From positions 110,467,143 through 110,531,142 of the forward strand of contig NC_132910.1 in assembly GCF_047675955.1 (NCBI RefSeq): a stretch of DNA of 64,000 nucleotides. Reading direction: 5' to 3'. The notes under the pieces are model-generated. The model ran no database searches. It was given only the letters and a program-made list of their open reading frames with translations, and was not told the DNA's origin. The number at the start of each line of letters is the position of its first letter. Positions within the stretch are counted from its first letter, which is position 1. A program made the translations under genes and the position numbers. Shown here one piece after another: positions 1 through 10,604 of this stretch. This DNA is from Chlorocebus sabaeus. Taxonomy: Eukaryota > Chordata > Mammalia > Primates > Cercopithecidae.

Positions 1-954
1 AAATTGTGTTACCTTTTCAGAAGGAAAATCATACTGAAATGTAGAATAATTCTTGATACATTGTGTAATGATAATAAATAGTTGAATTTCTGGAATGTTT
101 TAGAAACAGATATAGGTCTAAAGGGATGCTGATAAACTATATTTAAAATGTTTTGAGGTAGTTTATACAAATTCAGAAAAACTAACAGAATGAAAAATAT
201 AATAACTGCAAACTTTTGCCTTCAGAGACTTAATATAAGCTCATCTTTGTAAGTTTTGAATGAAATTACTGTCAAGTTCAGTATAATGTGAAGGAGATGA
301 ATTATGTATATGATACCTTGTATTTCATTTAAAGTTGTGACCTATAGACAGTCATTCTGAGACATTTTACAGATGATCTACCTTGTGTAGATACTTCTAA
401 AAACATCATGTGGAAATATCTTTAGAAAGGTAATAGCATGACAATGAATTAAAATAATCATGTGTTACTTTATTCGTTTAAAATTACTATCAGTGAAATA
501 TGAATCTTAGCTATAACTTGTAGCCTTTTCTCAAACCTAATGTTTGCTCTAAGAAAGAGGCAGAAAATATTTCAAAATATGTTCTTTTCCATTTGCCTTA
601 ATCTAATTTTCCTTTATTTCCACATAGAAATTTAATGAAAAAAATATCTACATGAACAATAGCTTTGGATAGGTCTTCAGCTTTAAGCTTGAAGGTTTTT
701 TTATTTTGAAAAATCTACTCTTTTGTCAAAGATGTTCACTGAAAATGAATTCAAATGATACACAGATGCAATAGTTTATTTATTAAATCTCTTTTCCATC
801 CTGGGCTCCTAAGTGCCTCTGTTCTGATGGCCAAAAAGGAAGTCTTACATATTTGTATGTACTTTATGAGGATAGTCTATGCATCTGTGTATATGCGTGT
901 AGGCATGCTTGTTTGCAATGTTTTCCTTTTTTATACCAGTATTTCTCTAATTTT
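1..954. other. AT-rich unassigned DNA, no gene seen
   Basis: No coding pattern, RNA gene or repeat family is recognised. Only short chance open frames occur. The DNA is AT-rich with scattered homopolymers, as expected for intergenic or intronic primate sequence. Confidence 0.6.
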
Positions 955-1124
955 AGCATCCTTCACAATTACCTGCAAAGACTGTTAAAACACAGATTGT
1001 TAGGCTCCCAACCACAGAGTTTCCAGTTTAGTAAGTGGGGTTGAGAATTGAGAATTTACCTTTCTAACAAGTTCCTGGGGGAAATTGAGGATGCTGGTTG
1101 GGGATCACACTTTTACAATCACTG
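955..1124 (-). mobile_element. MER5A-like hAT-Charlie non-autonomous DNA transposon fragment
   Basis: The reverse complement follows the remembered MER5A consensus from near one end to the other: 'cagtg-ttgtaaaagtgtgatcccc', then 'aacttgttagaaaggtaaattctc', then a 'ctgtgttttaacag' segment (quoted in pieces). Many substitutions mark it as old. It encodes nothing. Confidence 0.75.
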
Positions 1125-1505
1125 AATTATACAAATGACAGTAACTTGCTTTTTTCTTTATTTGTTCCTGTCCATTTATTTGAAACTGTATCATTTTTTT
1201 TGAGACTTGAGTTCAGTGGATCGATCATAATGTAGTTAATGTGCCTCTATTGATGGATGCTTAGGTTGTTTCTAATATTTGAAGCTTTAATGGAAGCAGG
1301 TAAATTTCCCAATATTTACTTTTCCAAAATGGACACTATGCCTAATATACAGCTCACAAGTCAATTTACAAGAGCTGAAATCAGGGAATGTTCAATTTGT
1401 AGAGTATCTAATTTGATGGATTTACTAATTGTAGCCCTCTCAAATGTTTTGATGGCTTATAACAGTTAACTTTATGACAGTGCCCCACTACCAGTACAAA
1501 TTTTC
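1125..1505. other. unassigned DNA, weak L1-like patch
   Basis: There is no gene. Around 1235-1275 the text 'gatggatgcttaggttg' resembles an antisense L1 ORF2 3' segment, but the match is too short to assign. Confidence 0.4.
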
Positions 1506-1900
1506 CATATTAATCTGTTTTCACACTGCTATAAAGAACTTCCTAAGACTGGGTAATTTATAAAGGAAAGAGGTTTAATTGACTCACAGTTCCACATGTC
1601 TAGGAAGGCCTCAAGAAACTTATGATCATGGTGGAAGGCGAAGGGGAAGTAAGACATGTCTTACATGGCAGCAGGAGAGAGGGAAAGTGATGGGAACTGC
1701 TTTCCCTCTCTCCTGCAGTGGTGGTGGGAACTGCCAAACACTTTTAAACCATCAAATATCATGAGAACTCACTATCATGAGAACAGCATGAGGGAAACCA
1801 CTCCCATAATCCAATCACCTCCGACCAGGTCCTTCCCTTGACACATAGGGATTACAATTCAAGATGAGATTTTGTGGGGTCACAGAGCTAAACCATATCA
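1506..1900 (-). mobile_element. MST-type (ERVL-MaLR) solo LTR
   Basis: On the minus strand the element begins 'TGATATGGTTTAGCTCTG' at 1900 and runs through the diagnostic MaLR segments. These include 'aattgtaatccc', 'gtgattggattatggg' with changes, 'catgattataagtttc' and 'aattacccagtcttagg'. It ends near 1506 with a decayed terminus. A short internal duplication of 'gggaactgc' (about 1691-1735) lengthens it. No clear 5-bp target duplication survives. No internal retroviral sequence adjoins it. Confidence 0.85.
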
Positions 1901-1904
1901 CTCC

Positions 1905-3400
1905 CTAAGTGCCTTTACGAGTTTTTTCCTTGTTTAGTTTTCAAAAGTTCCATTTTGATGTGGTTTGGGATTAATTTCTTTGGGTTTATCTTGTATGAAG
2001 TTTTCAGATTCTTGAGTCTGTAGTTTTATGGGTTTTTTGTGTCAAATTTGGAAAGTTTCCAGCCAGCTTTATTTTAGTATACTTATAGTCCTACCTTCTT
2101 TTCTCTCTCCTTCTCAGGCCCTGGTGATAACTGAGTCAGGTTTTTGTTATATTCCCTAAAGTCCCTGAGGCTCTGTTCATTTCTTGTTTCTAGTTTATTG
2201 TATCTCTGTGTTTAGATTGTGTAATGTATTTTGTTTAATTTTTCAATTCACTTTTTTTTCCCTCTTCGCTTCCATTTTTCTGTTGATCTCATCTACTGAT
2301 CATTTTATTGAGGCGGTAATTTTTAGTTCTAAAATTCAATTTTTAATATATATTTTATTTTTTTTGCTGAGATTTGATATTTTTTGCTGAAGTTTTCTGT
2401 TTTTTTCCATTTGTTTCAAGTTTTTTTTGGTAATTATTAAACCATTTTTATCATGGCAACGTTAAAATATTTGTCAGGTAATTCTAACAAATCTGTCATC
2501 TTAGTAATGACATTTTAAAATTCCTTTTTAAAACTCACTTTGAGATCTTGGTTCATGGTATGATAAGTATTTTTAAACTGATATCTGAACAGTTTTGTAT
2601 TATGTTATGAGACTCTGTGTGTTCTTTAAACCTGTTTTAGCTGGATTTATGTGACAACACCTCAGCAGGGAAAGATCTCCCTTGTTACCGCTGGATAGAA
2701 GAAGTGGTACGGGGTCCTCACAACGGTTTGCTCTGTTGACATATGTTGCAGGAAAGCTCTTCATTACTGCTTGGTGGGATTGGGAGCTTAAGAGTTCCAG
2801 TTCCCCATGTGTCTCTACTGACACTGCAAGGTATCGGCTTGTTACTGGATGGTAGAGATGAAAGACATGGTTTTCTGCTTGGCCTCCTCTGAAATAATTC
2901 TGGTAGGTAGGAGCTTGGGGTTCTATATTAGAGTTGGTCAAGGTTTCTTACTGGGCCTTTGTTATCATGGTTGCGTGGAGCCAGTTTTGTGTTTTTTATT
3001 TTTTATTTTTTCCCCAGCTTGAAAATAGCAGAAGAGTTATTTTCCAGAAGTTTTCTGCCTTGCTAGTCTACCCGTTTCTCATTCTATTGGCTAGAGAGGC
3101 TTTTTTTTTAGGGTTTTATATGCATCTGTTGACATTTCAATTTGCTAGCTTCTTCAGCTTCAGGCCTGGAATATATGAGGCAAAATGAACAAACAGATAA
3201 ATAAACAAAAATCCCAACAAATCAAGTAATGCATCACTATGTCATTCCTTGGGCCCTGTGGTCCCTAGACAGTCTTCCTTCTTTTTTCTACCCTTCATAT
3301 TCTACTTACATTTGATATGTAATACCCAGAATTCTTAGTTGTACTTAGTGGGAGGAATAAGGAAAATATGTCTACTCCATATTGCTGGAAGTGGATGTCT
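1905..3400 (-). mobile_element. L1M 5' portion (ORF1 region and 5' UTR), antisense
   Basis: Read on the minus strand, the right part matches an old L1M 5' UTR (e.g. 'ttgtacttagtgggaggaata' as its complement near 3340). The left part matches an ORF1 region with the typical T-rich antisense text around 1960-2060. No ORF1 frame is intact. ORF2 and the 3' end are missing, so this is a truncated or rearranged copy. The open frame at 2600-2941 lies in this UTR-like DNA and is not a gene. Confidence 0.65.
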
Positions 3401-3626
3401 TCTTTGTTTGTTTGTTTTTATTTTTATTTTTAACCAATGCTTTGTCTTTACTAGTTTTCCACTTTCTAAATTGGCATAATAGTTTTACTCACAGGTTCTC
3501 AAGCATAAAATATATTCCATTTGGACAGAATTATATAAGAGAAATGAAACAGGGATATGAGTTCAAGAAGAAAAAAGATACCAAATTTCTGACTGTTGAA
3601 GAAGATTGCTTAGATACATTTATTTT

Positions 3627-6390
3627 TAAAAGGTTTTATTTTTAATTATAATGGATACATGATAGTTGTGCATATTTATGGGGTACATGTGAAATTTTGA
3701 TACAAGATTATAATGTGTAACAATCAAGTCAGGGTAACTGGGATATCCATCACTTCAAGCATTTCTTATTTCTTTGTGCTAAGAAAATTACAATTCTACT
3801 CTTCATTATTTTGAAACATACAATAATTGATAGCTACAGTTGCCCTATTGTGCTACTGAACACTATATCTTACTTCTGTCTAATTGTATTTTTGTACCCA
3901 TTAACCTTCTCTCTACTACCTTTCCCAGTCTGTGGTAACCGTCATTCTACTCTTTGTCATCATGAGTTCATTTCTTTTTAGCTCCCACATATGAGTGAGA
4001 ATATTCATTACTTGTCTTTCTGCACTTGGTTTATTTCACTTAACATAATGACCTCTGGTTCCCTTTATTTTTTATTTTTTTTTATTTTTATTTTTATTTT
4101 TTTTTTGAGGCGGAGTTTCGCTCTGTCGCCCAGGCTGGAGTGCAGTGGCCGGATCTCAGCTCACTGCAAGCTCCGCCTCCCGGGTTCACGCCATTCTCCT
4201 GCCTCAGCCTCCCGAGTAGCTGGGACTACAGGCGCCGCCACCTCGCCCGGCTGGTGTTTTGTATTTTTAGTAGAGACGGGGTTTCACCGGGTTAGCCAGG
4301 ATGGTCTTGATCTCCTGACCTCGTGATCCGCCCGTCTCGGCCTCCCAAAGTGCTGGGATTACAGGCTTGAGCCACCGCGCCCGGCCTCTGGTTCCCTTTA
4401 TGTTGGTGCAAATGACAGGATTTCATTCTTTTTATGGCTGAATAATATTTCATAGTGTATATGTAACATATTTTCTTTATCCACACATCCATTAATGGCC
4501 TCTTAGGTTGTTTCCATATCTTGGCTATTGTGATTAGTGCTGCAATGAACATGGGAATGCAGATATCTCTTCAATATACTACTTGTTTTCTTTTGGATAT
4601 AGTCCTAGCAGTGAGATTGTCTGGTCATATGGTGGTTCTATTTTTAGGTTTTTGAGAAACCTACATACTGTTTTCCATGGTGGTTGTACATTCCCACCAA
4701 TAGTATACAACTGTTCTGCTTTCTTGGTATCCTTGCCAGCATCTGTTATTTTCTGTCTTTTTTATAATAGCCACTTTAATGTGGGTGAGATGATATTGAT
4801 TTTTCAGCTCCAGAATTTCTGCTTGATTTTTTAAATTATTTCAATCTCTTTCTTAAATTTTCTTCACAGAATTCTGAATTCCTTCTGTGTCACCTCAAAG
4901 TTTGTTGAGCTTCCTCAAAACAGCTATTTTAAATTCCCTGTTTGAAAGGTTACATATTTCTGTCACCTCAAGATTGATCACTGGTATCTTATTCAGTTTG
5001 TTTGTTGTGGTGATGTTTTCCTGAATGTTTCTGATATTTGTGGACATTCATTGATGTCTGGCATTGAAGATGTAGGTACTTATTTGAATCTTCTCTGTCT
5101 GGGCTTCTTTGTATTCATCCTTCTTGAGAGGGCTCTCCCAGAATTCAGAGGGGATTGAGTGTTATCTAAGCCTGTGGTCACTGAAGCCATTTTAGCATTG
5201 GGAGGAGCCCTAAGCCCAGGAACACTGTGACATTTGTAGACTCCTAGATACATAGCCTTGGTTAACTTGGGGAAGATAATGGGGAATTTGCTGGGATACC
5301 AGTTACCAGGCAAAGTCTCTCACTCCCTTTCCTCTCTTTTTGAATCAGAAGGCATTTCTCTCTGTACTGTGCTGCCTGGAATCAGGGAAGGGGTAATGTG
5401 GGTACTTCTGTGGCCATCACAGCTGGTACCATACTGGGTCATACCTGAAGCCCATGGGTTTCCAGACCAGGTCAGTACTGAGACTCACTAAGGCCCACAG
5501 TCACTACTGCCTGGTTGCCTTTAGTCAGAGGGTACTGAATATTACCAGGACTGGGTCCATCCCACCAGGGCAGCAGATTCCCTTCTGACCCAGAGTGGGT
5601 CTAGAAATGTTCAGAAGCAAAGGCTTATAACTGGGGACTTTGAGAATATGCCTGGTGCTTTATTTTACTGCGGATGAGCTGGTACCCAAGTTTCAAGACA
5701 AAGTCTTCTGTATTCTTCCCTCTCCTCCTTCCAATTGGAAGAATTTTCTCCCTGTGCTGCACTGCCTGAAGGCGGGGCAGGGGAGGGGTAATGCAGGCAC
5801 TCACACAGCCACTGCAGCTGATGTTATAGAGGGTTGCATCCTCAGTCTACGCCTCTGAGACTGGGCAGCACCAGGATTGCCCAGACTGTAGTCCTTGTTG
5901 CCTAATTGCCACTCAAATTTATTCAGGGACCCAGACCACTTTAGTGAGCCAGTGGTAAAGTGGGTTGGGACTCAGGCTCCACAGGCTAGGAAAAGATTCC
6001 CCTTGAGGCCAGGGCTGTCCTAAATTCTCCCTCTGTGGGCACCAGTCGACTTCTGTCCTGTATTGTGTTACACTATGACAGTGCAGCATTGAGTTACAAT
6101 GCAAAGTCCCACACTCACTTTTCTCTCCCTCCACAAGCACAAGGATTCTGTCTCCACACTGAGCTGCCTGCGGTTGGGGGAAGGGTGGTGTAGGCAAGGC
6201 AAGGTTGTCCTTCCTGCTCTTCAGTGCCTCTTTCCTTATTATGATGTTAAAACCAGATACCGTGATTGCTCACTTGATTTTTTTGGTTCTTATAAAGGTA
6301 CTTTCTTGCATGGCTAGTTGTTCAATTTGGTTTACCTGTGGGGGTTTGATCATTGGAGAATTCTATTTGACTATATTCTCTGCTCTTTAC
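3627..6390 (-). mobile_element. L1M element, antisense, internally deleted (3' end joined to 5' region)
   Basis: From left to right it holds an L1 3' end ('atttatggggtacatgtgaa' at about 3673) and antisense ORF2 C-terminal DNA up to about 4800 (split by an AluY). It then switches to L1 ORF1-start and 5' UTR-type sequence out to about 6390. Without the Alu it is about 2.4 kb, against roughly 6-6.5 kb for a full L1. Nearly all of ORF2 and most of ORF1 are therefore missing between about 4797 and 4812. All frames are broken. The 5' UTR text includes repeated 'ctgcctg...ggggta' units typical of L1MA/MB UTRs. Confidence 0.75.
4069..4385 (-). mobile_element. AluY of the Old World monkey AluYR type, with perfect target duplication
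   Basis: This is a full-length dimeric Alu in antisense with its poly(A) as T-rich DNA at 4069-4105. Target duplications 'ctctggttccctttat' at 4053-4068 and 4386-4401 are identical over 16 bp. The host L1M sequence continues without loss across the pair. Bases such as 'caccgggttagcc', 'gcccgtctcggcc' and 'caggcttgagcc' match the remembered cercopithecid AluYR consensus and differ from human AluY. The copy is nearly free of decay, so it is a recent, probably lineage-specific insertion. Confidence 0.93.
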
Positions 6391-6429
6391 ACATTTCAAA
6401 AGAGAGATTTAACAGTTTTATTTTAAAAT

Positions 6430-7501
6430 GTTATATTTACATTAAACTGGGAATGACATCCTTTGGAACTACAAAAAATGATTAACAATGGCAATACATT
6501 TAAAAATGGGCAACATGTTATAAAGTTTCAAGAAAGTATTTAGGAGATACGTCAGGAAAAACGTTTGAATCCATGACTCTGGGGTATGTGCTTGAGTCTG
6601 AGATTGTCTCACTCTGTATATGAATAGCTTGAGAGAATATGAAATCATTTTCCAAAGTGTTTTTGTCTGTTTACACTCCCATCAGCCATGCATGACAGTT
6701 CCCAGGGTTCCTTGTCCCTTCCAGCACTGATATTATCAGATTTAAAATTTTTGCCACTATGGTCAGAGTAAAATGTTGACTAATTATCATTTAAATTAAC
6801 GTTTTCCTAATTGTTGATGCAGTGAAACAGCTTTCAGTGGTCTATTTTCACATGTATTTTCCCTTCATTTCAGTAGCTGGCATTGCCAATACTTATATTT
6901 TCCCCCCACATTTTCAACGGGGTTAATTATAATTTTCATATTGACCTGGAGGCTTTCTTTATATCTTCACTAATGTGTATCAGTTATTGTGTTGATGCAA
7001 CTACTCATAGCTTGGGTTATATATTCACTGTCATTATGATGTTTTTGATGAATGCAATAATTGCAATTTTAATGAAGCACTGTGTATCAATCTTTTTTTT
7101 TTTAAGTTTGCTTTTTGTGTCTTACTTGAAAAATTTCTTACTTACCCTCCAGCCGTAGAAATGGTTGATTTTTTTTCTGAAAGTTTTTGTAACCTTGATG
7201 CTTACATGTAAATCTCTAATTCGTCTGATATTAATTATAGTGTAAGAGATGATATAGGATTTTGTTTACATTTTTTTCCTATTGTTCGTACATAAGTTAT
7301 TGAACACTTTTCTCTTTATCTCAGATATTGACAATGCCCCTTCTGTCACAAGTTGTTTTCAAATGTTCATGGAACTGAACTTAGATTCAGTCTGTTTCTC
7401 TCTCTTCCTCTTTGAGTGACTATCATACAGTTTTAATTACTTTAGCTTTAAAAGGAATATTGATTTAATAAATAAATTGTGCAGTTTCTCTGATCTTATT
7501 C
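6430..7501 (-). mobile_element. old L1/HAL1-like segment, antisense
   Basis: Text such as 'ccaaagtgtttttgtctg' and 'tttacactcccatcagcc' near 6650-6690 is the antisense of L1 ORF2 3' sequence, strongly decayed. The remainder to 7501 is T-rich, and I assign it only by context. The younger L1PA copy inserted at its right edge. No open frame is meaningful. Confidence 0.5.
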
Positions 7502-7693
7502 CTGTCAAAGTTTCTTTTTTTTTTTTGTCAGTTATCTTTTTTTTTATTATTATACTTTAAGTTCTAGGGTACGTGTGCACAACGTGCAGGTTTGTTACAT
7601 ATGTATACATGTGCCATGCTGGTGTGCTGCACCCATCAACTCGTCAGCACCCATCAACTCGTCATTTAGATCAGGTATAACTCCCAATGCCAT

Positions 7694-7715
7694 CCCTTCC
7701 CCCTCCCCGCTCCCC
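7694..7715 (-). other. L1 3' UTR G-quadruplex-forming tract
   Basis: On the plus strand there are C runs of 3, 5, 4 and 4 at 7694-7696, 7699-7703, 7705-7708 and 7712-7715. The minus (L1 sense) strand therefore has four G runs with short loops. This is the conserved polypurine tract of L1 3' UTRs, known to fold as a G-quadruplex. Confidence 0.8.
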
Positions 7716-7770
7716 ACAATAGGCCCCAGTGTGTGATGTTCCCCTTCCCATGTCCAAGTGATCTCATTGT

Positions 7771-8631
7771 TCAATTCCCACCTATGAGTGAGAACATGCA
7801 GTGTTTGGTTTTCTGTTCTTGCGATAGTTTGCTGAGAATGATGGTTTCCAGCTGCATCCATGTCCCTACAAAGGACATAAACTCATCCTTTTTTATGGCT
7901 GCATAGTATTCCATGGTGTATATGTGCCACATTTTCTTAATCCAGTCTGTCACTGATGGACATTTGGGTTGATTCCAAGTCTTCGCTGTTGTGAATAGTG
8001 CTGCAATGAACATACATGTGCATGTGTCTTTATAGCAGCATGATTTATAATCCTTTGGGTATATACCCAGTAATGGGATGGCTGGGTCACATGTTATTTC
8101 TAGTTCTAGATCCTTGAGGAATCGCCACACTGTTTTCCACAATGGTTGAACTAGTTTACAATCCCACCAACAGTGTAAAAGTGTTCCTATTTCTCCACAT
8201 CCTCTCCAGCACCTGTTGTTTCCTGACTTTTTAATGATTGCCATTCTAACTGGTGTGAGATGGTATCGCATTGTGGTTTTGATTTGCATTTCTCTGATGG
8301 CCAGTGATGACGAGCATTTTTTCATGTGTCTGTTGGCTGTATGAATGTCTTCTTTTGAGAAATGTCTATTCATATCCTTTACCCACTTTTTGATGGGGTT
8401 GTTTGTTTTTTTCTCGTAAATTTGTTTGAGTTCTTTGTAGGTTCTGGATATTAGCCCTTTGTCAGATGAGTAGATTGCAAACATTTTCTCCCATTCTGTA
8501 GGTTGCCTGTTCACTCTGATGGTAGTTTCTTTTGCTGTGTAGAAGCTCTTTAGTTTAATTAGATCCCATTTGTCAATTTTGGCTTTTGCTGTCGTTGCTC
8601 TTGGTGTTTTAGACATGAAGTCTTTGCCCAT
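7771..8631 (-). pseudogene. LINE-1 ORF2p C-terminal remnant (286 codons open)
   Basis: The frame from 8631 down to 7771 encodes the last ~286 of about 1275 residues of L1 ORF2p, the endonuclease/reverse-transcriptase of LINE-1. It matches the known C-terminal segment including its cysteine-rich domain. C141, C145, H153 and C158 of the fragment form C-x3-C-x7-H-x4-C, within 'CWRGCGEIGTLLHCWWDC'. It ends '...SLIGGN' just before the 3' UTR. The endonuclease and the reverse-transcriptase core are absent, so it cannot retrotranspose by itself. The methionine at 8631 is internal to ORF2, not a true start. The frame is open only because the copy is young. Confidence 0.9.
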
Positions 8632-8768
8632 GCCTATGTCCTGAATGGTACTACCTAGGTTTTCTCTGCATTGATTATTCTAGTTATCCATTCTTCCATT
8701 CTTTTTTCAAGATTTTTAGTTTCTTTGCACTGGGTACGTAGTTCCTCCTTTATCTCAGAGAAGTTTGA

Positions 8769-8915
8769 TTAACCAAAGCCTTCTTCTCTCAACTTGTCAA
8801 AGTCGTTCTCCATCCAGCTTTCATCTGTTGCTGGGAATGAGCGGCGTTCCTTTGGAGGGGGAGATGCCCTCTGATTTTTTGAATTTTCAGCTTTTCTGCC
8901 CTGCTTTTTCCCCAT
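8769..8915 (-). pseudogene. LINE-1 ORF1p N-terminal remnant
   Basis: An ATG at 8915-8913 opens an L1 ORF1 start (MGKKQ...-type, with residues 33-46 resembling 'SWMENDFDKLREEG'). It runs 48 codons to a TAA at 8771-8769. ORF1-like sequence continues, out of use, to the deletion joint near 8666. The RNA-binding trimer that ORF1p forms would need the coiled coil, RRM and C-terminal domains, all of which are absent here. Confidence 0.75.
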
Positions 8916-9937
8916 CTTTGTGGTTTTATCTGCCTTTGGTCTTTGATGTTGATGACGTACTGATGGGGTTTTGGTGTGGGTGTCCTTTCTGTTTGTTAGT
9001 TTTCCTTCTAACAGTCAGGACCCTCAGGTGCAGGTCTGTTGGAGTTTGCTTGAGTCCACTCCAGACCCTGTTTGCCTGGGTATCAGCAGTGGAGGCTGCA
9101 GAAGATAGACTGTTGCTGAACAGTGCGTGTTCCTGTCTGATTCTTGCTCTGGAAACTTCGTCTCAGAGGTGTGCCCAGCCGTGTGAGGTGTGAGGTGTCG
9201 GTCTGCACCCAGTGTGGGATGTCTCCCAGTTAGGTTACTCAAGGGTCAGAGACCCACTTGAGCATGTGGTCTGTCCGTTCTCAGATCTCAAACTCCGTGC
9301 TGGGAGACCCACTGCTCTCTTCAAAGCTGTCAGACAGGGTCATTTACATCTACAGAGGTTTCTGCTGCTTTTTGCTTAGCTATGCCCTGTCCCCAGAGGT
9401 GGAGTCTGCAGAGGCAGCAGGCCACCTTGAGCTGCGGTGGGCTCCACCCAGTTTGAGCTTCCCAGCAGCTTTGTTTACCTACTTAAGCCTCAGCAATGGC
9501 GGGCGCCCCTCCCCTAGCCTTGCTGCTGCCTTGCAGTTAGATCTCAGACTGCTGTGCTAGCAATGAGGGAGGCTCAGTGGGTGTGGGACCCTCCAGGCCA
9601 GATGTGGGATATAATCTCTGTGTGTGCCGTTTACTAAGACCCTTGGTAAAGCACAGTATTCGGGTGGGAGTTACCCGATTTTCTAGGTATTGTGTATCTC
9701 AGTTTCCCTTGGCTAGGAAAAGGGATTCCCTTCCCCCTTGTGCTTCCCAGGTGAGGCGATGCCTCGCCCTGCTTCAGCTCTGGCTGATCGGGCTGCACCA
9801 GCTGACCAGCACTGATTGTCCGGCACTCCTCAGTGAGATGAACCTGGTACCTCAGTTGAAAATGCAGAAATCACCCGTCTTCTGTGTTGCTCGTGCTGGA
9901 GGCTGGAGCTGTTCCTATTTGGTCATCTTGCTCCGGG
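8916..9937 (-). promoter_or_regulatory. LINE-1 5' UTR (internal promoter region)
   Basis: The region is GC-richer than the flanks and matches the L1PA 5' UTR in order up to the 5' start near 9934. In active L1s this UTR carries a sense Pol II promoter at its beginning (a YY1-type 'ccaagatggc' box) and an antisense promoter. Here the box reads 'caagatgacc', so the core is altered. The open frames seen on the plus strand (for example 8765-10023) are chance frames in the UTR. Confidence 0.75.
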
Positions 9938-9954
9938 CTGTCCCAAAATTTCTT

Positions 9955-10600
9955 AAATGGTTATGCTTGAAGTCATTTTATCTCTATTGCTGCCTATTAT
10001 TATTGTCATTTAATTGTTACTAATTTTTTAATGACCAAAGTTATTTCAGGGACACATATTGCAAAATAAATAGTATAGGGAAGGGGCCAACAGGTGGTCT
10101 GGACTAGCAGGAAATCTTCCTGGCTCTCAGTAGAGTTTTATAGGGATAAAATGTGTGCGTGTGTGTGCGTGCGCACGCGTGCACGTGTATGTGTGCATTT
10201 ATAATTTAGCCTTGTCTCATTTTTAGGTGGGCTGTCCTTTTACTTTTCTTTTCATGACTTCTTCTCTACATTGCTATGGTAATTAGAAAGAATGCCTGTA
10301 TATTTCTTTAGTTATCTTTGTCTCCTCTGCAACTTTGTATTTTCAAACAAGGTAGTAGAAAGTTCTTTCACCTGGCCCCATACATTCTGTTATAAATGTT
10401 CCAAACAGGTGGTTGTTGGTTTTGATCTTCCTGTCTCTACCTGAGATCTTTAATGGCAAGCAACTTCACTTTTTTCCTCTTTACTTTGATCCTATTTGTA
10501 CTTCATTTAGTAATCCTTCCTTATTTATTTTGAAGTTGGTATCAAGGGTATTTATTAGTATTAATGAGGACAGAATTTCCATTTTATTTTCTTGATCTTG
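9955..10600. other. unassigned DNA with alternating purine-pyrimidine tract
   Basis: There is no gene. The segment follows the L1PA 5' end and may continue the old L1-like DNA that it entered. It contains the GT/GC-rich repeat listed at 10151-10198. Confidence 0.5.
10151..10198. repeat. (TG)n/(CG)-containing microsatellite, strictly alternating
   Basis: There are forty-eight bases of uninterrupted purine-pyrimidine alternation, mixing TG, CG, CA and TA steps and including the self-complementary cores 'gtgcgcac' and 'acgcgt'. This is a classic Z-DNA-prone sequence. Confidence 0.9.
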
Positions 10601-10604
10601 TAGG

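Larger units (their letters stand above)
7517..9937 (-). mobile_element. L1PA-type LINE-1, antisense, both ends present, middle deleted
   Basis: From left to right it holds poly(A) as T runs, the 3' UTR, the ORF2 C-terminal 286 codons, a junction at about 8661-8666, the ORF1 N-terminal region, and the 5' UTR up to its first bases near 9934 ('ggtcatcttgctcc'). About 2.4 kb remains of about 6 kb. A likely target duplication is 'ctgtcaaagtttctt' (7502-7516) versus 'ctgtcccaaaatttctt' (9938-9954), differing by 2 inserted bases and one change. Two T runs (7515-7526 and 7537-7545) are separated by 10 non-T bases, which suggests a tiny 3' transduction. An 18-bp unit is tandemly doubled at 7629-7664. 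The fairly intact ORF2 end argues for a primate-age copy. Confidence 0.88.

Noticed and set aside
2600..2941. 113-codon minus-strand frame
   Set aside because: It falls in L1 5' region-like DNA and has no domain.
8661..8666. L1 joint as a spliced (SpIRE) product
   Set aside because: The ORF1 side has a GT a few bases away, but no exact GT-AG pair gives the observed joint. A microhomology deletion is simpler.
8765..10023. Several plus-strand frames of 100-148 codons
   Set aside because: They read the antisense of an L1 5' UTR and ORF1 start and have no protein relation.
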